In this document: in pieces, positions 1 to 9,284 of the stretch
How positions within the stretch are numbered: position 1 is the first letter of the stretch
How the letters are laid out: every line of letters starts with the position of its first letter
NCBI RefSeq assembly: GCF_002993285.1
Contig: NZ_CP027433.1
Coordinates: forward strand, 1,984,001-2,048,000
Reading direction: 5' to 3'
DNA: 64,000 nucleotides
Source: Gordonia iterans
Lineage (GTDB): Bacteria > Actinomycetota > Actinomycetes > Mycobacteriales > Mycobacteriaceae
Notes under the pieces: model-generated
The model's input: the letters and a program-made list of their open reading frames with translations, nothing else
Told to the model about the DNA's origin: nothing
Database searches by the model: none
Translations under genes and position numbers: made by a program

Positions 1-2
1 CC

Positions 3-434
3 TCGCCGATGGAACTCGGCGAGGCCTTCCAGGACTCGCTCCTCACCGCGACCAACGACGAGCAGGACACCCTGATCAACTCGTACGCGGACTTCGGATC
101 GGATGATCCGGTCGAGCAGGCGGAGGCGTTCGCGAGCATCGACCCGGTGTTCGGGCAGCCGTCCTACGAGGAACACGAGGAGTTGATCGAGGTGGCTCGG
201 GCACACCGGGAGAAGTTCGGCTTCCCGCTGATCATCTCCGAGCGTGACGATGCGAGTTTCGCGCAGATGCTCGGCTCCTACTGGGCGCGGATGGACAATT
301 CGCCGGCCGCCGAGCGGCAGGAGACGCTGATCGAGGTCTCCAAGATCTTCAACCACCGGTTCAACAAACTGGTCGCCGACGCCAATCCGATCTCGACGGC
401 CCGGTTCCAGCGATTCAAGGAGGTCGGACAGTGA
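3..434 (+). CDS. OHCU decarboxylase (UraD-like), 5'-truncated by window edge
   Basis: The visible 140-odd residues match the C-terminal two thirds of 2-oxo-4-hydroxy-4-carboxy-5-ureidoimidazoline decarboxylase, the enzyme that finishes conversion of urate to allantoin. Seen directly are a Y-x-x-H-E segment, the family core KFGFPLII, and the helix RMDNSPAAERQETLIEV followed by I-F-N-H-R-F. The family is usually about 165-175 residues and the reading frame is open to the window edge, so the ATG at 9 is probably internal and the true start lies upstream. It overlaps the next gene by 4 nt (the GTGA at 431-434), which places it in one operon with the two deaminases and xdhC, a purine-degradation context. 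Family assignment is by remembered motif similarity; the catalytic His region is outside the window. Confidence 0.72.
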   Translation, partial: SPMELGEAFQDSLLTATNDEQDTLINSYADFGSDDPVEQAEAFASIDPVFGQPSYEEHEELIEVARAHREKFGFPLIISERDDASFAQMLGSYWARMDNSPAAERQETLIEVSKIFNHRFNKLVADANPISTARFQRFKEVGQ

Positions 435-943
435 CGTCTGCCAACCGAACCCCGCCGCACGAGTCATCTACCCGCAGCGACGACGCCCGCTGGCTCGCGG
501 CGGCCGTCGACCTGGCCACCGAGAGCGTCGCCGAGGGCGGTGGTCCGTTCGGCGCCGTGATCGTGCGCAACGGCGTCGCGGTGGCGGTCGGCCAGAATCG
601 GGTGACCCGCGACAACGATCCGACGGCGCACGCCGAGGTCATCGCCATCCGGTCCGCCTGCCAGGTGATCGGCGACTTCTCGCTGTTCGGCCACACCCTG
701 TACACCTCGTGCGAGCCGTGCCCGCTCTGCTTGTCGGCGGCCCTGTGGGCGCGGGTGGATCGCGTCGTCTATGCCGCCGACCGGGAGGACGCGGCCCGCG
801 GCGGGTTCGACGACCGTGAGTTCTACGAGCTCTTCGCCACGCCGCGCACGGAATGGCCGATGGTGATCGATCCGGTCCGCCCGGACAACGCCTTCGCGCC
901 GTTCGCGGCCTGGAACGCCGAGGCCGACCGTGTCCGGTACTGA
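431..943 (+). CDS. CDA-fold nucleoside/guanine deaminase
   Basis: A 170-residue zinc deaminase of the cytidine-deaminase fold. The zinc site is plain: HAEVIAI (His and catalytic Glu) near residue 66 and CEPCPLC near residue 95. The length, the N-terminal GGGPFGAVIV segment and the position between OHCU decarboxylase and XdhC suggest a guanine deaminase (guanine to xanthine) feeding xanthine dehydrogenase. tRNA adenosine deaminase (TadA) is less likely in this operon. The GTG start overlaps the previous stop (GTGA) and the 3' end overlaps the next gene by 14 nt, so translation is probably coupled. Substrate is inferred from context only. Confidence 0.8.
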   Translation: MTSANRTPPHESSTRSDDARWLAAAVDLATESVAEGGGPFGAVIVRNGVAVAVGQNRVTRDNDPTAHAEVIAIRSACQVIGDFSLFGHTLYTSCEPCPLCLSAALWARVDRVVYAADREDAARGGFDDREFYELFATPRTEWPMVIDPVRPDNAFAPFAAWNAEADRVRY

Positions 944-1526
944 TCGGGTCCGGCGTCTGCTCGAGGTGATCTGTGACGAAGTGGTGCCCCTCACCCGGGA
1001 GGGGGTGGCCGCGGGCAACAAGATCTTCGGTGCTGCGATCGTCCGCAAGGACGATCTGTCGACGGTGGTCGCGGCGACCAACAACGAGATAGAGAATCCC
1101 TTGTGGCATGGGGAGATTCACGCCATCAAACGATTCTACGAATTGCCCGGCCGACCCGCGGTCGCGGACTGTCTGCTGTTGGCGACGCACGAGCCCTGCT
1201 CGCTGTGCCTGTCCGGGATCGCCTGGGCGGGCTTCGACGAGTTCGCCTATCTGTTCAGTCACCGGGATTCGGCTGAGAGTTTCGCGATCCCGTACGACAT
1301 CGCGATCCTGAAGGAGGTGTACGCGGTGCCGGACCCGGACCGCGCGGCGGCGGCGCCGGATCGGGATCTGTACAACCGGGAGAACGCGTTCTTCGTCTCC
1401 GCCGACCTGATGCCGCCGGCCCGGGCAGCGTTCCCGGAGCTGCTCGCCGGGCTCGAAGAGACCTACGCGGAACTCTCGGCGAGCTATCAGCGGAGCAAAG
1501 GCTCCGGGAACATCGCGCTGGCCTGA
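930..1526 (+). CDS. Second CDA-fold deaminase-like protein
   Basis: A 198-residue paralogue-like partner of the preceding deaminase. It keeps both zinc motifs in variant form: HGEIHAI near residue 54 (Gly instead of Ala after His) and HEPCSLC near residue 88. It lacks the N-terminal extension of its neighbour and has a longer C-terminus ending in a polar tail. The GTG start lies inside the end of the upstream gene, a 14-nt overlap. The two proteins could form a hetero-oligomer or act on different purine or pterin substrates; the sequence does not decide. All zinc and catalytic residues appear intact, so it is probably active. Confidence 0.7.
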   Translation: MSGTDRVRRLLEVICDEVVPLTREGVAAGNKIFGAAIVRKDDLSTVVAATNNEIENPLWHGEIHAIKRFYELPGRPAVADCLLLATHEPCSLCLSGIAWAGFDEFAYLFSHRDSAESFAIPYDIAILKEVYAVPDPDRAAAAPDRDLYNRENAFFVSADLMPPARAAFPELLAGLEETYAELSASYQRSKGSGNIALA

Positions 1527-1527
1527 C

Positions 1528-2712
1528 ATGCGCGAGCATCTCGGCCAACTGGCGCGATGGTCGACCGGCGGTGCGCCGGCGGCCGTCGCGGTGGTGGTGC
1601 GGACCTTCGCCTCGGCGCCGCTTCCGGCCGGTTCGGTGATGGCAGTGGGTCCGCGCGGGGAGGCCGTCGGCTCGGTCTCCGGCGGGTGCGTCGAATCGGC
1701 GGTGTACGCCGAATGCGTCGACGCGATGGCGACCGGCCGCCCCGTACTGGCGAGCTACGGGGTGAGCGACGACGACGCGCTGGAGGCCGGCCTGACGTGC
1801 GGCGGCACCCTGGAGGTGTTCGTCACCCGGCTCGACGACCGCCGATTCCCCGGCCTGCCCGAGCTGTGCGACCTGGTCGCGGCCGACGTCCCGGTCACGG
1901 TGGCCACGGTGCTGCGGACCTCCCGCCGCGGTCGCTCGGGAACCGAACCCGGTGCGCGCCTGGTGATCACCGAGACGGAGAGCTGGGGTACCACGGGTTC
2001 GGACGACCTCGACGCCGCCCTGTACGCGGATCTCCCGGTGCTGCTGGCGGCCGGGGAGACCCGGGTCGCCGACTACTTCGCCGCCGAGGACACGGTCGAG
2101 GTGTTCGTCCAGGTCTTCGCCCCGCGGCCCCGGCTGATCGTCTTCGGGGCGACGGACTTCGCCGCGGCACTGGCCGGGGCCGGAGCCTTTCTCGGCTACC
2201 GGATCACGGTGTGCGACGCCCGGCCGGTGTTCGCGGTGCCGGACCGCTTCCCGGCCGCCGACGAGGTCGTCCGCCGCTGGCCGCACGAGTATCTCGCCGC
2301 CGAGATCGAGGCCGGCCGGGTCGACGACCGCACCGCGATCTGCGTCCTGACGCACGACGAACGCTTCGACCGGCCGCTGCTCGCGCTCGCGCTCGACACC
2401 GAGGTGCTCGGCTACGTCGGAGCGATGGGTTCCCGGCGCACCCATGCCCGCCGGCTCGCCGCGCTCCGGGCCGACGGCGTCGACGAGGCGGCGATCGACC
2501 GCCTGCGCAGCCCCATCGGCCTGGATCTGCAGGCGCGGACGCCGCAGGAGACCGCGGTGTCGATCGTCGCGGAGATCCTCGCCGAGCGAGGCGGGGGCAC
2601 CGGCCGCCGTCTCACCGAGTCACCGGGGCCGATTCACTCGGCGAAGTCCACGTCCCGGCCGGTGGCGAGATCACCGCACTCGATCGGCGTCACCGCCGCC
2701 GAAGCGAGGTAG
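1528..2712 (+). CDS. xdhC: XdhC/CoxI family molybdenum-cofactor maturation protein
   Basis: A 394-residue protein with an N-terminal XdhC_CoxI domain (SVSGGCVES near residues 50-58, [12 protein letters not shown] near 87-98) and a C-terminal Rossmann-like XdhC domain ([10 protein letters not shown] near 204, [11 protein letters not shown] near 300). The family inserts or sulfurates molybdopterin for xanthine dehydrogenase, which fits the purine-degradation genes immediately upstream. Its ATG follows the previous stop by 1 nt. The C-terminal residues beyond about 368 are encoded where the gene overlaps the convergent MobA-like gene for 79 bp, and that tail looks unconserved. Confidence 0.82.
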   Translation: MREHLGQLARWSTGGAPAAVAVVVRTFASAPLPAGSVMAVGPRGEAVGSVSGGCVESAVYAECVDAMATGRPVLASYGVSDDDALEAGLTCGGTLEVFVTRLDDRRFPGLPELCDLVAADVPVTVATVLRTSRRGRSGTEPGARLVITETESWGTTGSDDLDAALYADLPVLLAAGETRVADYFAAEDTVEVFVQVFAPRPRLIVFGATDFAAALAGAGAFLGYRITVCDARPVFAVPDRFPAADEVVRRWPHEYLAAEIEAGRVDDRTAICVLTHDERFDRPLLALALDTEVLGYVGAMGSRRTHARRLAALRADGVDEAAIDRLRSPIGLDLQARTPQETAVSIVAEILAERGGGTGRRLTESPGPIHSAKSTSRPVARSPHSIGVTAAEAR

Positions 2713-3164
2713 TCGCGCGCTCCGCGATCCCCGGCCGCGGCCGCGGCGGCCGGCTCGAGGTGGTCGCGGCCGATGAGCACCGGGTGCCCGGGCCGTCCGC
2801 CGTACACCGCGCGCGCCAGCGCGTCCGGTGCGGCGCGAGTGAGCAGGCGGCGGATCACCGCGGGGCCGACGTCCGGCAGGTCGACCAGATGCACCAGCAC
2901 CGCGTCACCGGTCGCCGCGGACAGGCCGGCCCGCAGGGATGCACTCATCCCCGCGGCCCAGTCCGCGGCCACGATCACACGGGCTCCGCGGGGGACCAGC
3001 GGCAGCGCCTGGTCGGCCCGCGCGCCGAGAACCACGGTCACCCCGGTGCAGCCGCCCGCGGTGAGTGCGGCGACGGCACCGTCGAGGGCACCGGGCACCA
3101 GTGCCTTGGGCAGGCCGCGGCGCCGTCCCGCGCCGGCCGCCAGGATCAGTCCGTCGGTGTGCAT
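2634..3164 (-). CDS. MobA/MocA-like nucleotidyltransferase
   Basis: A 176-residue protein starting [18 protein letters not shown], the nucleotide-binding signature of the MobA-like NTP-transferase family, followed by a [11 protein letters not shown] metal-binding stretch and [10 protein letters not shown]. Members near xdhC typically convert molybdopterin to the cytosine dinucleotide form or are CofC/MobA relatives. The start ATG has a TAGCGT hexamer 8 nt upstream and no Shine-Dalgarno, suggesting a leaderless mRNA. It converges on xdhC and overlaps its last 79 bp. Same-pathway function (molybdenum cofactor) is inferred from family and position. Confidence 0.78.
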   Translation of the reverse strand: MHTDGLILAAGAGRRRGLPKALVPGALDGAVAALTAGGCTGVTVVLGARADQALPLVPRGARVIVAADWAAGMSASLRAGLSAATGDAVLVHLVDLPDVGPAVIRRLLTRAAPDALARAVYGGRPGHPVLIGRDHLEPAAAAAAGDRGARDYLASAAVTPIECGDLATGRDVDFAE

Positions 3165-3172
3165 CGTCGCCG

Positions 3173-3178
3173 ACGCTA
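3173..3178 (-). promoter_or_regulatory. Putative -10 (leaderless) for MobA-like gene
   Basis: TAGCGT on the minus strand lies 8 nt before the ATG at 3164, the spacing expected when transcription starts at the start codon. No -35 is obvious. Confidence 0.45.
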
Positions 3179-3278
3179 CGCCGCACGGGGCGATCCCGCC
3201 GGGTCCGCGGGTATCATCGAGGAGGTGCGCCGACGGCTCGAGTCGGACGCGAATTCTTCTCCTAGGAGTGATGCCCAC

Positions 3279-4430
3279 GTGGCCGAACCGATCGGACTCG
3301 GTATCCCGGTCCCGCCGCCGGTGCTGGCGCCCCGGCGCAAGACTCGCCAGCTCAAGGTCGGGGCTGTCGGCGTCGGCAGCGAGTCGCCGGTGTCGGTGCA
3401 GTCGATGTGCACCACCAAGACGCACGACGTCAACGCGACGCTCCAGCAGATCGCGCAACTGACCGCCTCGGGCTGCGACATCGTCCGGGTCGCCTGCCCG
3501 CGTCAAGAGGATGCGGAGGCTCTGCCGGAGATCGCCCGCAAGGCGAACATCCCGGTGATCGCCGACATCCATTTCCAGCCCAAGTACATCTTCGCCGCGA
3601 TCGACGCGGGGTGCGCCGCGGTCCGGGTGAATCCGGGCAACATCAAGGAGTTCGACGGCCGCGTCAAAGAGGTCGCCAAGGCCGCCGGTGACGCCGGCAT
3701 CCCGATCCGCATCGGCGTGAACGCCGGCTCGCTCGATCCGCGGCTTCTCAAGAAGTACGGCAAGGCCACCCCGGAGGCGCTGGTCGAATCGGCGCTCTGG
3801 GAGGCGAGCCTGTTCGAGGAGCACGGCTTCGGCGACATCAAGATCTCGGTGAAGCACAACGATCCGGTGATCATGGTGGAGGCCTATCGGCAGCTCGCCG
3901 CCCAGTGCGACTACCCGCTGCACCTGGGCGTCACCGAGGCCGGTCCGGCCTTCCAGGGCACCATCAAGTCCGCGGTGGCCTTCGGCGCGCTGCTCTCCGA
4001 GGGCATCGGCGACACCATCCGCGTGTCGCTGTCGGCGCCGCCGGCCGAGGAGATCAAGGTCGGCGATGCGATCCTGCAGTCGCTGAACCTGCGGCCCCGC
4101 AAACTGGAGATCGTCTCCTGCCCGTCGTGCGGCCGTGCCCAAGTGGACGTGTACAAACTGGCCAACGAGGTGACCGCGGGCCTCGACGGCCTGGAGGTTC
4201 CGCTGCGGGTGGCCGTGATGGGCTGCGTCGTCAACGGACCTGGCGAGGCGCGCGAAGCCGATCTCGGCGTCGCGTCGGGCAACGGCAAGGGACAGATCTT
4301 CGTCAAGGGCGAGGTGATCAAGACCGTTCCGGAGGCGCAGATCGTCGAGACTTTGATCGAAGAAGCGATGCGCATCGCAGAAGAATCGGGGGACACTGGA
4401 ACAGGCACCCCGGTGGTCTCGGTCAGCTGA
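3279..4430 (+). CDS. ispG: 4-hydroxy-3-methylbut-2-enyl diphosphate synthase
   Basis: IspG (GcpE) reduces 2-C-methylerythritol 2,4-cyclodiphosphate to HMBPP in the non-mevalonate isoprenoid pathway. The 383-residue product is full length. A TIM-barrel N-terminus contains [21 protein letters not shown] and [10 protein letters not shown]. The C-terminal iron-sulfur domain has CPSCGR near residues 282-285 and [10 protein letters not shown] near 317, giving the three cluster cysteines and the Glu. The GTG at 3279 was chosen because AGGAG sits about 10 nt upstream and the product then matches the mycobacterial length; the ATG at 3271 is in another frame. Order ispG-GNAT-PBP is as in mycobacteria. 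Confidence 0.95.
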   Translation: MAEPIGLGIPVPPPVLAPRRKTRQLKVGAVGVGSESPVSVQSMCTTKTHDVNATLQQIAQLTASGCDIVRVACPRQEDAEALPEIARKANIPVIADIHFQPKYIFAAIDAGCAAVRVNPGNIKEFDGRVKEVAKAAGDAGIPIRIGVNAGSLDPRLLKKYGKATPEALVESALWEASLFEEHGFGDIKISVKHNDPVIMVEAYRQLAAQCDYPLHLGVTEAGPAFQGTIKSAVAFGALLSEGIGDTIRVSLSAPPAEEIKVGDAILQSLNLRPRKLEIVSCPSCGRAQVDVYKLANEVTAGLDGLEVPLRVAVMGCVVNGPGEAREADLGVASGNGKGQIFVKGEVIKTVPEAQIVETLIEEAMRIAEESGDTGTGTPVVSVS

Positions 4431-4474
4431 TCGACGGACTTCGCCGGGGAAGCTCCGCGAGGCGAGGAGGGATC

Positions 4475-5311
4475 ATGCTCGGACTCCTGCGTGATCGTCC
4501 GCTCGGTTCCCGGGACGCACCCGCGGTGGCTCGCGCGCTCGACGACGATCCGATCACCTCGTGCATGGTGGCCGCCCGCGTCGAGGCCTACGGTCTGACC
4601 CCGCGCTTTCTCGGCGGCGAGTTGTGGACGGCCTCGCACCCCGAGGACTCCCTGTGCTTCTCGGGCGCCAACCTCATGCCCCTCGCTGCCACCACCGAGC
4701 AATTGGACCACTTCGCCGACCGTGCGCTCGCGGCGCCGCGTCAGTGCACCTCGGTCGTCGGTCCAGCGGAGCTGGCCCTGGGCCTCTGGGAGCGAGTCTC
4801 CGGGGAATGGGGGCCGCCCCGGGAGATTCGCGGGGTGCAGCCACTGCTGGCGCTGAACGGGTTTCCGGACGTGCCGATCGATCCGCACGTGCGCCTGGTG
4901 ACCGGCGCCGATCTGGACGTCTACTTTCCGGCGGCGGTGGAGATGTTCATCGGTGAGGTCGGGGTGGATCCGCGTTCGGGTGACGGAGGTCGCTCGTACC
5001 GTCGGCGGCTGGCCTCGCTGATCTCGGCGCGCCGGGTCTTCGCCAGGTTCGACGGTCCGCGGGTGATCTTCAAAGCCGAGATCGGCGCACTGTCCCGGCG
5101 GGTCGGGCAGATCCAGGGCGTGTGGACCGACCCGGAGTTCCGCGGTCGCGGCCACGGCGCCGCCGGAACCGCCGCGGTGTGTGCGGCGATCGCCCGCCAG
5201 GGCCGCATCCCGAGCCTGTACGTCAACGAGTACAACTGTGCCGCCCGCGAGACCTACCGGAAGGTGGGCTTCGACGAGGTCGGCACCTTCGCGACGGTCC
5301 TGATCGACTGA
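4475..5311 (+). CDS. GNAT family N-acetyltransferase (DUF4081-type)
   Basis: A 278-residue two-part protein. The N-terminal half is the DUF4081 domain found in actinobacterial GNAT proteins. The C-terminal half carries the acetyl-CoA site, QIQGVWTDPEFRGRGHGAAG near residues 212-231, and the closing YVNEYNCAARETYRKVGF motif. It is the positional equivalent of the conserved GNAT gene after gcpE in mycobacteria. The ATG has GAGGAGG about 5 nt upstream, a strong Shine-Dalgarno. The substrate is unknown. Confidence 0.85.
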   Translation: MLGLLRDRPLGSRDAPAVARALDDDPITSCMVAARVEAYGLTPRFLGGELWTASHPEDSLCFSGANLMPLAATTEQLDHFADRALAAPRQCTSVVGPAELALGLWERVSGEWGPPREIRGVQPLLALNGFPDVPIDPHVRLVTGADLDVYFPAAVEMFIGEVGVDPRSGDGGRSYRRRLASLISARRVFARFDGPRVIFKAEIGALSRRVGQIQGVWTDPEFRGRGHGAAGTAAVCAAIARQGRIPSLYVNEYNCAARETYRKVGFDEVGTFATVLID

Positions 5312-5358
5312 GTCGGGAGCACCCGGCGCGGCGACCGGGCCGGGGTGGGCGTGCCGCT

Positions 5359-5364
5359 TAGGAT
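5359..5364 (+). promoter_or_regulatory. Putative -10 (leaderless) for PBP lipoprotein
   Basis: TAGGAT ends 7 nt before the ATG at 5372. It supports that start over the GTG at 5345, which would place the hexamer inside the coding region. Confidence 0.5.
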
Positions 5365-5371
5365 CACTCCG

Positions 5372-7213
5372 ATGGGTGCTACCGGGTGGGAGACGACGAG
5401 GCGGGGCCGACGCCGTGCGGGATGGCGCGCATCGGTGCTCGCCGTGGCGCTGCTTCTGCTGGTCCCGCTGGTCGCGTGTACGGCCGAGGACAACGGTCCG
5501 CGCGGCATCGCCGAGGACTTCCTCCACGAATTCGCCGCTCGTGAATACGCCGCGGCCGCGGCCCTCACCACGGACCCGGCGCGCGCCGAGCGGATGCTGA
5601 GTGCCGCCTGGACCGGTCTCGCGGCCCGGGAACTGACCACCCGTACCGGCCGCGCACGCGTGGAGCGCGACATCGCCGAGGTGGAGGTCACCTACACCTG
5701 GACCCTGCCGGGCGGGCGTGAGTGGAGCTATCCGGCGACGCTGACCATGGGCCGCAGCGACGCCGGCTGGGCGGTGCGCTGGACGTCGACCAATGTGCAT
5801 CCGGAACTCGGCGCCGATCAGCGTCTGCAACTGGACACCTTCGCGCCGCCGCGCGCCGCGGTCAACGAGGCCGACGGCAGCGAGGTGATGGGCGACGCCA
5901 CCATCACGGCGCTCAGTTTCGATGCCCGCGCGGCCGCCGAGCAGGGATCGGTGGTCGACTCGGCGACCCGCGTCGTCGAGGTGCTCGGGCCGGTGTTCCC
6001 CGGACTGACGGTGCAGAGCCTCGCCGAGCGCGGCACCGCCTCGGCCGAGCCGCTGCCGCTCGGCCGGCTCCCGGGTGCCGAGTACGACCGGCTGCGCGAC
6101 CGGCTGACGATCCCCGGACTGGTCGCCGCCGAGCAGGCCGTCCTCGAACCGCGGGACCCGCGGTTCGCCTCCGCCGTGCTGGGGCAGGTGAAGAACCGGG
6201 TCGCCGACGAGATCGGCGGCACGTCGGGCTGGCGCATCTCGGTGATCAATCCCAACGGGCTGGTGGCCGACGTGCTCGACGACCATCCGGCGACACCGGC
6301 GCCGGCGGTGCAGCTCACCCTCTCGCGTTCGGTGCAGGATGCCGCGCAGCGGGCGGTCGACGTCGCCGGGCGGCAGGCGATGATGGTCGTCGTGCAGGCC
6401 TCGACCGGCAAGTTGCTCGCCGTCGCACAGAACGCGGCCGCCGATCGGGGCGGGCTGCTGGCCACGATGGGCGCCTATCCGCCCGGCTCGACGTTCAAGA
6501 TCGTCACCTCGGCGGCGGCGATGGCGGCCGACATGTCGAATCCGGATGCGACGGTGCCGTGTCCGGGCGAGATCCAGATCGGCTCGCGACTGATCCCGAA
6601 CTACAACGGATTCGCGCTCGGCCCGGTGCCGCTCTGGCGGGCGTTCGCGAACTCCTGCAACACCTCGTTCGCCCACCTCGCGGGCCGGATGGGCCCGTCG
6701 GATCTGCCGCACGCCGCCGCCGCGATGGGCCTGGGCGCGCACTACGGGATCGCCGGGATCGAGTCCGCGTCGGGATCGGTGCCGATCGAACCCGACCTGG
6801 TCCAGCGCGCCGAGGACGGCTTCGGTCAGGGCAAGGTGCTGGCCAGCCCGCTCGGCATGGCGCTGGTGGCCGCGACCGCCGCCACCGGGAAGGCTCCGGT
6901 GCCGGTGCTGATCGAGGGCCGGGAGACCACGGTCGCCGGTCCTCGTCCCGAACTCGCTGCGGAGATCTACGAGCAGCTGCGGCCGATGATGCGGACCGTG
7001 GTGACCGACGGCACCGCCACCTCGATCGCCGGAGCCGGTCCGGTGTTCGGCAAGACCGGGGAGGCCGAAGTGGCGGGCGGCTCGCACGCCTGGTTCGCCG
7101 GTTTCCGGGGCGACCTCGCCTTCGCCACGCTGATCGTGCTGGGCGGCGACTCCGCGAACGCGGTCAACATGACCCGGGACTTCTTCCAGCTGCTGCCACC
7201 CGGGCGCGGGTGA
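5372..7213 (+). CDS. Penicillin-binding lipoprotein (MecA_N plus transpeptidase)
   Basis: A 613-residue class-B-like peptidoglycan transpeptidase anchored as a lipoprotein. A hydrophobic signal ends in the lipobox LVAC around residue 32. It is followed by an NTF2-like/MecA_N domain (about 40-160), a dimerisation domain (about 170-330) and a transpeptidase domain. All three active-site motifs are intact: STFK with Ser373, SCN at 428-430 and KTGE at 561-564. It should act outside the membrane in cell-wall cross-linking. The M. tuberculosis positional equivalent is the probable penicillin-binding lipoprotein Rv2864c. It lies 60 bp after the GNAT gene, with its own leaderless-type promoter. Confidence 0.9.
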   Translation: MGATGWETTRRGRRRAGWRASVLAVALLLLVPLVACTAEDNGPRGIAEDFLHEFAAREYAAAAALTTDPARAERMLSAAWTGLAARELTTRTGRARVERDIAEVEVTYTWTLPGGREWSYPATLTMGRSDAGWAVRWTSTNVHPELGADQRLQLDTFAPPRAAVNEADGSEVMGDATITALSFDARAAAEQGSVVDSATRVVEVLGPVFPGLTVQSLAERGTASAEPLPLGRLPGAEYDRLRDRLTIPGLVAAEQAVLEPRDPRFASAVLGQVKNRVADEIGGTSGWRISVINPNGLVADVLDDHPATPAPAVQLTLSRSVQDAAQRAVDVAGRQAMMVVVQASTGKLLAVAQNAAADRGGLLATMGAYPPGSTFKIVTSAAAMAADMSNPDATVPCPGEIQIGSRLIPNYNGFALGPVPLWRAFANSCNTSFAHLAGRMGPSDLPHAAAAMGLGAHYGIAGIESASGSVPIEPDLVQRAEDGFGQGKVLASPLGMALVAATAATGKAPVPVLIEGRETTVAGPRPELAAEIYEQLRPMMRTVVTDGTATSIAGAGPVFGKTGEAEVAGGSHAWFAGFRGDLAFATLIVLGGDSANAVNMTRDFFQLLPPGRG

Positions 7214-7343
7214 TCCCAGTCATAGGGGTTTCTACTCAAACCCGGATCCGACCGTGGCCGAGCGCGTCGTCGTCCACTATCGTGACGAAAGTCCCGGGCG
7301 GACAGAGCCCGGAATCACCTGACGACACAAGGGGAAACCGCCC

Positions 7344-8297
7344 ATGAGTGGACCGAATCCGTACGGCCAGCACCCGCAGCAGCCGGGCGCGGGTCAGCAA
7401 CCGTGGGGCCAGCAGCCCGGCTACGGGCAACAGCCGCCACAGCCCGGTCCGCCGCCGGGCTACGGTCCGCCTCCCGGCTACGGTCAGCAGCCAAGTCAGG
7501 CCCCGCCGGGCTACGGCCAGCAGCCCGGCTACGGCCAGTCTCCGCAGCAGCCCCAGCACGGTGGTCCGCAGCAGCCGCAGTACGGCACTCCGCAGCCGAG
7601 TCAGTACGGACAGCCAAGTCAGTACGGGCAGCCGGGTCAGTACGGGCAGCCGGGCCAGTACGGCCAGCCGGGTCAGAACGGTGGACAGCCGCAGGGCAGC
7701 CACCAGTACGGAGGCTCCCAGTACGGCGGCCAGCCGCAATGGGGCGGTCCGCAGCAGGGGGCTCCGAACGGAGCGGCTCCGGCGTTCGGCGCCGGCGTCT
7801 CGCCGACGGTGAAGATCCTGTTGGCGGCCACCGCCGTCCTCGGACTGCTCGTCTTCATCTCGGTGTTCCTGCCGTGGGTCTCCGGTAGCGGAGACTCGGA
7901 CAACGGTCTGGCCAGCGGCGGCGGTGAGTCGCTGCACGGCATCTGGGTCCTCCTGCTCGGACTCTTCACCATCGCCGTCGCGGCGGGCGCGCTGTTCTTC
8001 ACCCAGCAACTCAAAGTGCTGCCGCTGGTCTCCGCCGGGATCGCCGGCCTGACCGGGCTGGTCGGCATCATCATCTTCGCCGTGGACTTCAACAAGGTCA
8101 GCGACGCGCAGGATCAGATCGACGCCGCGAAGCGCCAGGCCGGAGACGCCTCGCAGTACGGTATCGACCTGGGCAAGGCGTACGGCGATCTGTCAGTCTC
8201 GACCGGCTTCGGACTCTGGCTGATGCTGGTCATGTCGATCGGCCTCATCGGAGTCGGTGCCGCCACCCTGTACTTCCGTCAGTTCGCCGACAAGTGA
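7344..8297 (+). CDS. Pro/Gly/Gln/Tyr-rich N-terminus, four-helix membrane protein
   Basis: A 317-residue protein of unknown function. Residues 1-150 are low-complexity, built on GYGQQPG and QYGQPG repeats (the latter tandem around 90-112). The rest has four hydrophobic segments near residues 155-178, 196-217, 226-248 and 288-310. It resembles actinobacterial proteins with disordered proline-rich cytoplasmic tails, but I do not recognise a named family. An AAGGGG stretch 9 nt upstream supports the ATG, so this gene appears leadered. The repeat region is in frame and compositional, and differs from the dispersed DNA repeats elsewhere in the window. A strong terminator follows. Confidence 0.85.
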   Translation: MSGPNPYGQHPQQPGAGQQPWGQQPGYGQQPPQPGPPPGYGPPPGYGQQPSQAPPGYGQQPGYGQSPQQPQHGGPQQPQYGTPQPSQYGQPSQYGQPGQYGQPGQYGQPGQNGGQPQGSHQYGGSQYGGQPQWGGPQQGAPNGAAPAFGAGVSPTVKILLAATAVLGLLVFISVFLPWVSGSGDSDNGLASGGGESLHGIWVLLLGLFTIAVAAGALFFTQQLKVLPLVSAGIAGLTGLVGIIIFAVDFNKVSDAQDQIDAAKRQAGDASQYGIDLGKAYGDLSVSTGFGLWLMLVMSIGLIGVGAATLYFRQFADK

Positions 8298-8317
8298 ACT
8301 GACACCCGATACTCGCG

Positions 8318-8358
8318 CGACGCCCCGCCCTCCGGATCTTCCGGCGGGCGGGGCGTCG
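8318..8358. terminator. Bidirectional intrinsic-type terminator hairpin
   Basis: Two 18-nt arms (8318-8335 and 8341-8358) pair with one mismatch around a 5-nt loop. It lies between the convergent membrane-protein gene and hmuV-like gene. There is no long T-tract, as is common at this GC content. The rest of 8359-8498 holds imperfect copies of a gctgccgga motif and no gene. Confidence 0.75.
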
Positions 8359-8498
8359 TCGTACGATCCGGAGGTTCCGGCTGCCGGATTCGTGTCGCGC
8401 TGCCGGATCGTCGTCGTGCTGCCGCATTGATCCGGCAGGCGGAAGCGAACCCGGCAGTCGGAAGCGCGGGGCGGGTGCGGGGGCCGTACGGCCGGGGA

Positions 8499-9281
8499 TC
8501 AGGAGCGGTCGGGGGTGACGATCAGCTCGCCGGTGTCCGGATGCCGGACCAGCGAGACCGGGTGGTCGTAGGTGGCACTCAGCAGTTCGGCGGTCATCAC
8601 CTCGTCGACCGTGCCGGTGGCCAGCAGCCGGCCTTCCTTCATCAGGGCCACTTGATCGGCGTACGCGGCGGCCAGCGACAGATCGTGCACGACGAGGATG
8701 ATCGTGGTGCCTGCATCGGCGCGACGGCGCAGGATCCGCAGTGTCTGCTCGGTGTGACCGATGTCGAGGGCGGCGGTGGGTTCGTCGAGCAGCAGCACCG
8801 GGGTGTCCTGGGCGAGCGCGCGGGCCAGCGAGACGCGGGCCTGCTGGCCTCCGGAGAGTTGCGGGAACTGCCGGTCCACGAGATCGGCTATGCCGCAGGA
8901 CGCGACGGCGGCGCGGACGATCTCCGCCGTGCGCGCCGCTTCGGGAGTCCGCAGCCACGGATAGCGGCCGAGCTCGACCACTTCGCGCACGGTGAACGGG
9001 GTGTCCACCCGATTCTGCTGGGTCACCAGGGCCCGATGCCGGGCCAGTTCGCGGACGGGGATCGAGTGCAGATGCTCGTCGTCGAGCCGCACCGTCCCCG
9101 AGCGCGGGTGGCGGACCCCGGACAGCACCGACAGCAGGGTCGACTTGCCGCACCCGTTGGGCCCCACCAGCGCGAGGATCTGACCGGGGTGGGCGGTCAG
9201 ACTCACTCCGTGCAGCACCGGCCGTTCGGCGAGGTGGACGTGGACGTCGTGGGCGCTGAGCCGGCGACCGGGAACATGCAT
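8499..9281 (-). CDS. hmuV: Haem/iron ABC transporter ATP-binding protein (HmuV-like)
   Basis: A 260-residue ABC ATPase with Walker A GPNGCGKST at 40-48, signature LSGGQQ at 142-147, Walker B LLLDEP at 163-168 and the switch His in VVHDLS. The closest family is the haemin importer ATPase HmuV; a siderophore (FecE/FepC-type) role cannot be excluded. It is the last gene of a three-gene minus-strand operon, 3 nt after the permease stop. It would power import by the HmuU-like permease at the inner membrane. Confidence 0.85.
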   Translation of the reverse strand: MHVPGRRLSAHDVHVHLAERPVLHGVSLTAHPGQILALVGPNGCGKSTLLSVLSGVRHPRSGTVRLDDEHLHSIPVRELARHRALVTQQNRVDTPFTVREVVELGRYPWLRTPEAARTAEIVRAAVASCGIADLVDRQFPQLSGGQQARVSLARALAQDTPVLLLDEPTAALDIGHTEQTLRILRRRADAGTTIILVVHDLSLAAAYADQVALMKEGRLLATGTVDEVMTAELLSATYDHPVSLVRHPDTGELIVTPDRS

Positions 9282-9284
9282 GCC

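Noticed and set aside
1557..3278. Open frame upstream of and continuous with ispG
   Set aside because: It overlaps xdhC in another frame and reads as Arg/Gly-rich noise. ispG has a Shine-Dalgarno and GTG at 3279.
3911..7087. 1058-codon minus-strand open frame
   Set aside because: It is antisense to ispG, the GNAT and the PBP gene, Arg/His-rich, with no recognisable motif; a GC-skew shadow.
7372..7700. Mobile repeat inside the Pro/Gly/Gln-rich membrane protein gene
   Set aside because: The repeats are compositional protein repeats (QYGQPG) typical of disordered tails and do not match the dispersed DNA repeats.
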